Origin: Polynucleobacter sp. MWH-P3-07-1
GTDB taxonomy: Bacteria; Pseudomonadota; Gammaproteobacteria; Burkholderiales; Burkholderiaceae
Length of the DNA stretch: 64,000 nt
Direction of reading: 5' to 3'
Assembly: GCF_018687555.1 (NCBI RefSeq)
Contig: NZ_CP061296.1
Coordinates: forward strand, 1,503,983-1,567,982
The first letter of the stretch is position 1. The number at the start of each line of letters is the position of its first letter. The notes beneath the pieces were generated by a model. The model made no database searches. It was not told the origin of the DNA and was given only the letters and a program-made list of their open reading frames with translations. This document shows positions 58,092 through 64,000 of this stretch, in pieces. Made by a program: the position numbers and the translations under genes.

Positions 58092-58118
58092 TTAGCACTC
58101 CCTTGACAAGAGTGCTAA
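58092..58118. promoter_or_regulatory. CIRCE element (HrcA operator) over the rpoH promoter
   Basis: A perfect CIRCE: TTAGCACTC (58092-58100), nine bases, GAGTGCTAA (58110-58118). Both arms match the consensus at all 18 positions. A perfect -35 TTGACA (58103-58108) lies inside the spacer, so HrcA binding would block it. This implies HrcA repression of the heat-shock sigma factor gene. Confidence 0.95.
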
Positions 58119-58130
58119 AATAGGCCTACT
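58103..58130 (+). promoter_or_regulatory. Putative rpoH promoter (-35 TTGACA inside CIRCE)
   Basis: TTGACA at 58103-58108 and a weak -10 CCTACT (58125-58130) at 16-bp spacing. The leader would be about 20 nt and no Shine-Dalgarno is seen. The -10 is poor, so the exact start is uncertain. Confidence 0.5.
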
Positions 58131-58155
58131 GAACTACTCAAATAACCAAATAAAA

Positions 58156-59097
58156 ATGGTCGAAAAGAAAGCTTACAAGCCAACTACTCGCGCTGCATCT
58201 GCCGTCCTAGCGGCATCGCAGCCTGGTGGTGCTATGGCCTTTCCTACCATGCCATCCCTTGGGGTCGGCACTTTAGATGCCTATATTGCTTACGTCAATC
58301 GCGTGCCGATGCTAAGTGCTGCGGAAGAATTGCATCTAGCGCAAGAGTTTCGTCGCACTGAAAATGTTGATGCTGCGAGAACTTTAGTGCTCTCCCACCT
58401 TCGCTTAGTGGTGTCGGTTGCGCGTCAATATTTAGGCTACGGCATTCCACATGCAGACTTGATTCAAGAAGGCAATGTGGGTCTCATGAAGGCCGTCAAA
58501 CGCTACGATCCTAGCCAAGGAGCACGCTTAGTGTCTTATGCAATTCATTGGATTAAAGCGGAGATTCATGAGTACATTCTCAAGAATTGGCGCTTAGTCA
58601 AAGTAGCAACGACCAAAGCACAACGCAAACTGTTTTTTAATTTACGCAGCAACAAGCCCACTCTAGCGACACTCAAACCCAGTGAAGTAGATGCTCTGGC
58701 AAAAGCACTTGATGTAAGCGGTGAAGACGTAAAAGAAATGGAAATGCGACTTGCCGGTGGCGACATTACCTTAGAAGGCGATGATCGTGATGAAGACTCT
58801 GCTTATGCACCAATTCAATGGTTAGCAGATTCAAGTCAAGAGCCCACTGCCATGCTCGCAGCTGCAGAGACAGACAATCTTCAAGGCCCTCAATTAGATA
58901 AAGCATTAATGTCCCTCGACGAGCGCAGCCGCAATATTGTGCAATCTCGTTGGTTGGCTATGGATGCCGATGGTCATGGTACTAAAACCCTACATGACCT
59001 TGCAGCAGAGTATGGAATTTCTGCTGAGCGCGTGAGACAGATCGAAACATCTGCTCTCAAAAAGATGCGTGCGCTACTCCAAGCGCAAGCCGCTTAA
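58156..59097 (+). CDS. rpoH: RNA polymerase sigma-32 factor (heat shock)
   Basis: A 313-aa group 3 sigma factor. Region 2 is 'LVLSHLRLVVSVARQYLGYG' to 'DLIQEGNVGLMKAVKRYDPS' and 'LVSYAIHWIKAEIHEYILKN'; the RpoH box 'QRKLFFNLRS' (about 158-167), specific to sigma-32, follows; region 4.2 is 'YGISAERVRQIETSALKKMR'. Longer than E. coli RpoH (284) through an N-terminal extension. The CIRCE element upstream suggests HrcA control besides any chaperone feedback. Confidence 0.97.
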   Translation: MVEKKAYKPTTRAASAVLAASQPGGAMAFPTMPSLGVGTLDAYIAYVNRVPMLSAAEELHLAQEFRRTENVDAARTLVLSHLRLVVSVARQYLGYGIPHADLIQEGNVGLMKAVKRYDPSQGARLVSYAIHWIKAEIHEYILKNWRLVKVATTKAQRKLFFNLRSNKPTLATLKPSEVDALAKALDVSGEDVKEMEMRLAGGDITLEGDDRDEDSAYAPIQWLADSSQEPTAMLAAAETDNLQGPQLDKALMSLDERSRNIVQSRWLAMDADGHGTKTLHDLAAEYGISAERVRQIETSALKKMRALLQAQAA

Positions 59098-59107
59098 GCC
59101 CAACTAT

Positions 59108-59698
59108 TTACTTCAGCAGTTCTTTCAAGTCATGCGCCAAGGTCTCTGGACCTTGTGCGTGCTTGATGTAAAGACGTAGATGACCATTCTGGTCAAAGGC
59201 GTAACTTCCAGCAGTGTGATCGATTGTGTAAGACCCTGGGGATAAGCCAGGCACCTTCTTGTAGTAAATCTTAAAATCCTTAGTGACTTTTTCAAGAGCA
59301 GCATCGTCAGCAGGACGTAAGCCCATAAAACGCTGATCAAATGACGGGACATATTGCCGCAAAATCGCTGCCGTATCACGCTCAGGGTCAACGGTCACAA
59401 ACAATACCTGCACCTTATCCGCTTGAGGGCCGAGTAGCATCATTGCTTGTTGCATTTCGGTTAAGGTAGTTGGACAAACATCAGGACATTGTGTGTAGCC
59501 AAAGAACATGATGACAACTTTACCTTTGAAGTCCGCTAAGGTTCTGGTTTTGCCGTCCACATCAAGCAGACTAAAATCATTACCGAAGCCACTGGCTCCG
59601 GTAATGTCAATATTCTTAAACTCAGGCTTAGCGCTACATGCCAACAGGGCCAGAGTGATCAAAGCCATTACAAGGGAGCGGATAGAAAAGCGCTTCAT
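59108..59698 (-). CDS. SCO1/SenC family copper chaperone
   Basis: A 196-aa membrane-attached thioredoxin-like protein that delivers copper to the CuA site of cytochrome oxidase. A lipoprotein signal ends in 'LALLAC|SAKP' (about 1-21). The copper motif is 'FGYTQCPDVCPTTLTEM', with the conserved His in 'YTIDHTAGSYAFDQ'. The ATG at 59698 is chosen since the one at 59719 overlaps cyoE and adds residues before the signal. It is the last gene of the cox assembly operon, next to cyoE. Confidence 0.95.
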   Translation of the reverse strand: MKRFSIRSLVMALITLALLACSAKPEFKNIDITGASGFGNDFSLLDVDGKTRTLADFKGKVVIMFFGYTQCPDVCPTTLTEMQQAMMLLGPQADKVQVLFVTVDPERDTAAILRQYVPSFDQRFMGLRPADDAALEKVTKDFKIYYKKVPGLSPGSYTIDHTAGSYAFDQNGHLRLYIKHAQGPETLAHDLKELLK

Positions 59699-59699
59699 C

Positions 59700-60593
59700 T
59701 TAAATAAAGTAATGGTCAATTAATAAGGCAGCAAACAAAAGCGATAAATAGGTGATCGAAAAACGAAACGTTTTCTTTGCTAAGGCATCGCTATAAGAAA
59801 CAAATAAGGCAATTACGTAAGCTAAGAAAATCAATCCCAATACGAGGGCTGAGATCAAATACACCAAACCACTCATGCCGTAGATATAGGGTAATAAGGT
59901 AGCTGCAATCAATATCAAGGTGTACAACAAAATATTGAGCAGCGTAAAACGCTCACCATGGGTTACGGGTAGCATGGGTAGGCCTGATTGCACATAATCA
60001 TCACGACGATATAGAGCCAAAGCCCAAAAGTGTGGGGGCGTCCATACAAAAATAATTAATACCAATAGCCAGGCCTCAGCCGGCACAGAATTCGTTACCG
60101 CAGCCCAACCCAAAGCAGGTGGCATCGCACCTGAGAGGCCACCGATCACGATGTTCTGAGGGGTGGCAGGCTTAAGCAACCAGGTATAGATCACTGCATA
60201 GCCTACAAAAGTAGCTACAGTGAGCCACATGGTTAATGGGTTTGTGAAATTCCACAAAACGAACATGCCGAGCGCACCCAGCACAATCGAAAAGATGGCG
60301 ATATGGAATGGAGCAATTTCGCCGGTAGCGGAGGGGCGCCAAGCAGTTCGCTTCATCTTGGCATCAACCGCCTGCTCAATCAAACAATTCATTGCAAATG
60401 CAGCACCTGCTAATAACCAAATGCCGACGATACCCCCAATCAAGATATGAGTAGGGACCATACCCGGTGTAGCCAAGAACATTCCAATCACGGCACAAAA
60501 GACAGCCAACTGTGTCACGCGAGGCTTTGTTAGCACCCAAAATTGGCGCCAACGAGGCAGCTGTTCAACAGAATGAGTATGTGGAGTATTCAT
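59700..60593 (-). CDS. cyoE: Protoheme IX farnesyltransferase
   Basis: A 297-aa polytopic prenyltransferase (UbiA superfamily) making heme O. About nine membrane helices. The prenyl-diphosphate motifs are '[19 protein letters not shown]' (first Asp-rich equivalent, about 68-86) and '[20 protein letters not shown]'. The start overlaps ctaA's stop by 4 bp. With ctaA it forms the heme A pathway for the oxidase. Confidence 0.97.
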   Translation of the reverse strand: MNTPHTHSVEQLPRWRQFWVLTKPRVTQLAVFCAVIGMFLATPGMVPTHILIGGIVGIWLLAGAAFAMNCLIEQAVDAKMKRTAWRPSATGEIAPFHIAIFSIVLGALGMFVLWNFTNPLTMWLTVATFVGYAVIYTWLLKPATPQNIVIGGLSGAMPPALGWAAVTNSVPAEAWLLVLIIFVWTPPHFWALALYRRDDYVQSGLPMLPVTHGERFTLLNILLYTLILIAATLLPYIYGMSGLVYLISALVLGLIFLAYVIALFVSYSDALAKKTFRFSITYLSLLFAALLIDHYFI

Positions 60594-61720
60594 GATCGCT
60601 TTGGCATCTTAATCTGAATTGCTGTTTTCCATGAAGCCCAGCCACTCAGTCTGACCAAACAAAAGACCAAACCAGCAGCGCCTGCAGTGTGCAGGAGTGC
60701 AGCAATTAGAGGCCATTGAAAGACGACATTAGAAATTCCAGTCACCAGTTGCAACAATAAAAGGCCTATTAATAGGCTGCCTAGTCGATAGAGCTCGGGT
60801 TGAGCAGTCTTGCTTACACTGTGTGCACTCAGACCCAATGTAGCTAAAGCCAGAATCGCAACCATAGCGAACAAACGGTGCGCCCAATGAATGGTTTGTA
60901 ATGCTTCAGGAGAAATGTAATCCCCGATTGCATTCTTACCCAATTCTCTCCAGAACGTAAAGCCTTCATGCCATTGAGTATCAGGCCACCATGCACCATT
61001 GCAAAGCGGAAAATCTGGACAAGCCAATACTGCGTAATTGGTACTGACCCACGCGCCTAAAAAAATTTGCATCGCTAGAAAAATGAGGGCCAGACTCACA
61101 AGCCATGCAGAGAGTGGCTTCTGTCTTAGAGGCACAACGACTGAGGATGGTCTTGACCAATTCTGCTGTGCATACAGGGTCAGACAAGCGAGCAGACATA
61201 GAGCCAGCATCAGATGTGTACTCACGATAATCGGCTGAAGTTTAAGAGTCACGGTCCATGCTCCAAAAGCACCCTGAATACAAACCAGCACCAATAAGCC
61301 TAGGCTAGCAATCAAGGGCCACTTACCAAAAGATTTCAGTTTGGTCCAGGCTAGGATCACTTGAACAATAATTAAAGTACCGACCGTCATCGCTAGATAG
61401 CGATGAATCATTTCAATCCACGCTTTAAGCAGGGTAACTGGACCTGATGGCATGGAGGCCTCAGCCAGCTGGATATCTCCGAGAGCATGCCAGGGATTAG
61501 AACTTCCATAACACCCTGGCCAGTCGGGACAGCCTAAACCAGAATCACTTAAGCGAGTGAAGGCACCAAAAATAATTAAATCAAACGTCATAAAGACCAA
61601 AAGCCAATTTAGCTTCTGAAAAAATGAATAGCCAGGCTTTTTCCAAAGATAAGCTACAGGAATGCCAGCAAAGATGAGGGCAATCACTGCAAGCTCAGAG
61701 AATAAAGCTAAAGTGGGCAT
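60590..61720 (-). CDS. ctaA: Heme A synthase
   Basis: A 376-aa COX15/CtaA membrane protein oxidising heme O to heme A. It has eight membrane helices in two related halves, with paired histidines such as '[17 protein letters not shown]', '[15 protein letters not shown]', '[17 protein letters not shown]' and '[10 protein letters not shown]'. An extracytoplasmic loop holds '[18 protein letters not shown]'; a second has '[12 protein letters not shown]'. It overlaps neighbours by 1 and 4 bp. Confidence 0.96.
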   Translation of the reverse strand: MPTLALFSELAVIALIFAGIPVAYLWKKPGYSFFQKLNWLLVFMTFDLIIFGAFTRLSDSGLGCPDWPGCYGSSNPWHALGDIQLAEASMPSGPVTLLKAWIEMIHRYLAMTVGTLIIVQVILAWTKLKSFGKWPLIASLGLLVLVCIQGAFGAWTVTLKLQPIIVSTHLMLALCLLACLTLYAQQNWSRPSSVVVPLRQKPLSAWLVSLALIFLAMQIFLGAWVSTNYAVLACPDFPLCNGAWWPDTQWHEGFTFWRELGKNAIGDYISPEALQTIHWAHRLFAMVAILALATLGLSAHSVSKTAQPELYRLGSLLIGLLLLQLVTGISNVVFQWPLIAALLHTAGAAGLVFCLVRLSGWASWKTAIQIKMPKRS

Positions 61721-62376
61721 TACTGACTTTCGCCCTTATGGTTTAAGCGCAGTAATTTTTCTAAATCTTTTTTGATACTACCGAATTCTTTTGGTGAATT
61801 CGTTACAGGGAAGTACATCATCTTTTGAGCACTTGGATCAATCAACTGAATGGCTTGACCAGCGCCCTGCGCATTCAGCCAATCATTAAATTGCGCCCTG
61901 AGCTTCGGATCCGCAGGTAAATTCACCACGCTAAAACCCGCTACCTCGTGGTCATAGGCTTTGGCAATCTCAGGATCAATTGGCTTACCATCCGTATTGA
62001 CCCACAGTAGTTGCACTCGACCCCCTTCTCGACCCACACCAACTCGCAACTGTCGCATTAAATATAAGCCCTCAACACAGGATGCATTTTGCGCTGTGCA
62101 CTCTGCGGCAGGGCGTGCGATTAACATAGTCCACTTTCCACTAAGCGGTACATCAAACCATGCCGGATTGGTATCTTGCACTGGCTGCACTAAAGTGCCG
62201 AAATTGGTCTTACCACCCTCTGGCTTAAATACGTAATACGCTAAATAGGATGCAATGACTGGTGCAGCACAGGCAAGCAATAAGAGCAACATTTGTAGAC
62301 GCCCACGACGAGTCCGCGCATCAATTGCTGCACCGTCTGACTGTGCAGAAGGAATTAATAGCTCTTCTTTACTCAC
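61720..62376 (-). CDS. SCO-like membrane protein of the oxidase assembly cluster, no CxxxC
   Basis: A 218-aa protein with one N-terminal membrane helix (about 27-49) and a periplasmic thioredoxin/SCO-like domain. It lacks the CxxxC copper motif; the equivalent region has 'RPAAECTAQNASCVEGLYLM', two Cys six residues apart. The gene is regularly found between surf1 and ctaA in Burkholderiales. Starts with GTG, overlapping surf1 by 8 bp. An assembly or redox role is inferred from position; not demonstrated. Confidence 0.8.
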   Translation of the reverse strand: MSKEELLIPSAQSDGAAIDARTRRGRLQMLLLLLACAAPVIASYLAYYVFKPEGGKTNFGTLVQPVQDTNPAWFDVPLSGKWTMLIARPAAECTAQNASCVEGLYLMRQLRVGVGREGGRVQLLWVNTDGKPIDPEIAKAYDHEVAGFSVVNLPADPKLRAQFNDWLNAQGAGQAIQLIDPSAQKMMYFPVTNSPKEFGSIKKDLEKLLRLNHKGESQ

Positions 62377-63139
62377 TCATACCCCCAGATAACTTTCGGT
62401 ATTGTCGGATACCCGAAATCAACCAAAACAAGAATGCGCATACTGCCAAAGCAAACCACTGAAAGGCATAAGCATAATGGCGATCTACCCCTGTTGTCAG
62501 TGGGGCCCATTGTCTCAGCAAACCATCTGCCTGCCCATGCTCGATCTCACGCAAAATAAAAGGACTTTGGCTCCAGCCATGGCTCTTGGCCTCCTGCTCA
62601 AGATCTAGATTTTGTTGAATCCTGGGTTGAATAGATTGATCAGAATTACTAATCCCAAATTGATAGACCCTGCCTGGATTAGCAAATACGACTCCCTCTA
62701 CTGAAACAGGTTTACCAGGTGTAGCCACAGAAGGAAGCTTGAGTCGATCTAAACCATTGCGGGGAGCCCAGCCCCGATTTATCCAAAGAATCCGTCCACT
62801 ATCCAGCCTTAATGGCATCAAGACATAAAACCCAGCCTGAGCCGCCTCTCCGTCTTTAGGGGCCGGCTGTGGACGGTTATCCAGCCAAATTGCCTCCTCT
62901 AGAATAAAAATACCTTGCGCAACCATGCGTCGCTGATTGGTCTCAGCCAAAGTCCAGTCTTGCGCGCCCGCCTGTAGCGCTGGCATGGCTTGCTTGGCGA
63001 CTAAGTTGGCAGCGAGCATAATCTTTTCATTGGCTCTGCGTAACTGCCAAAAGCCTGCACTGCTGCAAATGATGATCGTGATTAAGGCTGCTAAAGTAGC
63101 AACTATGCGCTTAGTAACGAGGCTAGAAAAAATATTCAA
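62369..63139 (-). CDS. SURF1 family cytochrome oxidase assembly protein
   Basis: A 256-aa inner-membrane protein with a helix at each end (about 10-28 and 225-245). SURF1 signatures are 'GFWQLRRANEKIMLAAN' near residue 30, 'VLMPLRLDSGRILWINRGWAP' read in parts, and 'YAYAFQWFALAVCAFLFWL'. It inserts heme a into oxidase subunit I. The start is TTG at 63139; no ATG is possible in frame upstream. Only 14 bp separate it from the divergent DUF2909 gene. Confidence 0.94.
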   Translation of the reverse strand: MNIFSSLVTKRIVATLAALITIIICSSAGFWQLRRANEKIMLAANLVAKQAMPALQAGAQDWTLAETNQRRMVAQGIFILEEAIWLDNRPQPAPKDGEAAQAGFYVLMPLRLDSGRILWINRGWAPRNGLDRLKLPSVATPGKPVSVEGVVFANPGRVYQFGISNSDQSIQPRIQQNLDLEQEAKSHGWSQSPFILREIEHGQADGLLRQWAPLTTGVDRHYAYAFQWFALAVCAFLFWLISGIRQYRKLSGGMSE

Positions 63140-63153
63140 TTGAGGATGTTGAA

Positions 63154-63366
63154 ATGAAGTGGATTATTCCCATCGTACTGCTAATGATCGTTGGAAGCTT
63201 GGGCTCAGCCCTGTATTACATGATGAAAGGTAAAGGCTCTAGCCCAAAAATGGTGTATTCCTTAATGTTCCGTATTGGGTTATCACTGCTGCTATTCATC
63301 GGTATTTTGCTTGCGTATTACTTTGGACTTATACAGCCTACCGGCATCCGCGTTGGCGGCAACTAA
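63154..63366 (+). CDS. DUF2909 family twin-transmembrane protein
   Basis: A 70-aa protein with two membrane segments (about 3-21 and 36-56) and a short charged loop 'MKGKGSSPKM'. It is recognised as DUF2909, found in reversed orientation in the cox cluster of Burkholderiales. Function unknown; the position suggests a small oxidase assembly or accessory factor. GAGG lies eight bases before the ATG. It converges on ctaE with a shared terminator. Confidence 0.85.
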   Translation: MKWIIPIVLLMIVGSLGSALYYMMKGKGSSPKMVYSLMFRIGLSLLLFIGILLAYYFGLIQPTGIRVGGN

Positions 63367-63390
63367 AGAAATCAATTACGCGGTAAAACA

Positions 63391-63413
63391 AATCGGGGCT
63401 TAAAGCCCCGATT
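63391..63413. terminator. Bidirectional terminator between DUF2909 and ctaE
   Basis: AATCGGGGC (63391-63399) pairs perfectly with GCCCCGATT (63405-63413) around a 5-nt loop. Convergent genes on both sides fit bidirectional use; the T-tract is weak on both sides. Confidence 0.75.
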
Positions 63414-63423
63414 CTGATTTAAC

Positions 63424-64000
63424 TTACATCCAGTAAACGCAGATGTATAGACCGAGCCAGACAACGTCAACAAAGTGCCAGTACCAAGCGGCACCTTCAA
63501 AGGCAAAATGGTGCTCAGGGGTAAAGTCACCACGAATCAAGCGACGCAATACGATTGCCAACATGGTACCGCCTAAGAACACGTGGAAGCCATGGAAGCC
63601 CGTCAGCATGAAAAAGGTTGAGCCATAAACACCTGAGGTCAATTTCAGATTGAGCTCATGATAGGCATGGTAGTACTCAAAGGCTTGGAAGCACAAGAAA
63701 ACAAAGCCGAGGCCTACTGTTGCTGCTAAGCCAACAATGGCTTGCTTCATATGATTCTTCACTAATGCGTGGTGCGCAAATGTGATGGTGACACCAGAAC
63801 TCAACAATAATAGGGTGTTGATGGTGGGAATTGGCCAAGGACCCATCGTTTCGAATGGAGCAACCAAACCAGCAGGGCCATCATTAGGCCAAACTGCAGA
63901 GAAATTGGGCCAAATCAACTTGCTTTCAACATCGCCCATCCAAGGCATCGCGATATTTCTGGCATAGAACAGCGCAGCAAAGAAAGCGCCGAAGAACATG
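63424..64000 (-). CDS. ctaE: Cytochrome c oxidase subunit III, C-terminal part
   Basis: The last 192 residues of subunit III of the aa3-type oxidase; the gene continues beyond the window, and the Met at 63999 is internal. Five membrane segments are visible, with 'FMLTGFHGFHVFLGGTMLAI' and the terminal 'FEGAAWYWHFVDVVWLGLYI', typical of COX3. This subunit stabilises the catalytic core. With the downstream assembly genes it forms the cox locus. Confidence 0.96.
   Translation of the reverse strand, partial: MFFGAFFAALFYARNIAMPWMGDVESKLIWPNFSAVWPNDGPAGLVAPFETMGPWPIPTINTLLLLSSGVTITFAHHALVKNHMKQAIVGLAATVGLGFVFLCFQAFEYYHAYHELNLKLTSGVYGSTFFMLTGFHGFHVFLGGTMLAIVLRRLIRGDFTPEHHFAFEGAAWYWHFVDVVWLGLYICVYWM

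Overview
The window looks like a chromosomal core-genome segment of a betaproteobacterium of the Burkholderiaceae, most likely Polynucleobacter or a close relative. Reasons: gene orders typical of Burkholderiales (murU-pepP-ubiH-dusB-fis-purH-ruvCAB; kdsD-kdsC-lptCAB-hpf-ptsN-hprK-rapZ; lolB-ispE-tRNA-Gln-prs-rplY-pth; the cox assembly cluster), moderate base composition, very short intergenic gaps and the family-specific protein sequences. I see no insertion sequence, prophage, CRISPR array or other clear accessory DNA. Almost every base is inside a recognisable gene; the only stretch above 300 bp without a protein gene is 13046-13447.

Layout. 1-8130 (+): the end of a MurU-like nucleotidyltransferase, pepP, a UbiH-type hydroxylase, dusB-fis, purH and ruvCAB. 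8137-13045: tyrS (-), anmK (+), then erpA, argC and the rplM-rpsI ribosomal pair (-). 13046-14217: a regulatory region with a likely small RNA or attenuator, an OsmC-like gene (+) and the RNase P RNA gene (-). 14218-29616: a long minus-strand run with a 1279-aa FAD/Fe-S oxidoreductase, DUF971, ubiE, a Tim44-like protein, ubiJ, ubiB, DUF502, aspS, nudB, an Atm1-type ABC exporter, glycerate kinase and pyrC. 29751-37629: ilvA, a 5'-nucleotidase and queF (+), ssb and an MFS transporter (-), uvrA (+). 37653-46053: a CPA2 antiporter (-), then the Kdo/LPS-export operon and the ptsN-hprK-rapZ regulatory genes (+). 45998-53752: mutY and mutM (-), a TPR-LolB fusion, ispE, tRNA-Gln(UUG), prs, rplY and pth (+), then a ferredoxin and coaD (-). 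53788-64000: rsmD and two M16 peptidases (-), ftsY and rpoH (+), then the cytochrome oxidase assembly genes sco, cyoE, ctaA, a SCO-like protein, surf1 (-), a DUF2909 protein (+) and the end of ctaE (-).

How the genes work together: envelope biogenesis (Kdo synthesis, LptCAB, LolB), ubiquinone synthesis and aerobic respiration (ubiH/E/J/B, heme A synthesis, copper delivery and oxidase assembly), DNA repair (ruvCAB, uvrA, mutY, mutM, ssb), translation, and nucleotide/PRPP supply.

The points most worth following are: (i) a TPR protein fused in frame to an outer-membrane LolB domain; (ii) eight genes whose start codon sits exactly six bases after a TANNNT -10 hexamer, suggesting leaderless mRNAs; (iii) a perfect CIRCE operator over the rpoH promoter; (iv) a terminator-bearing RNA upstream of rplM; (v) absence of rpoN between lptB and hpf; (vi) a MutY with unusual iron-sulfur cysteine spacing. 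No unmistakable novel multi-gene system was seen.
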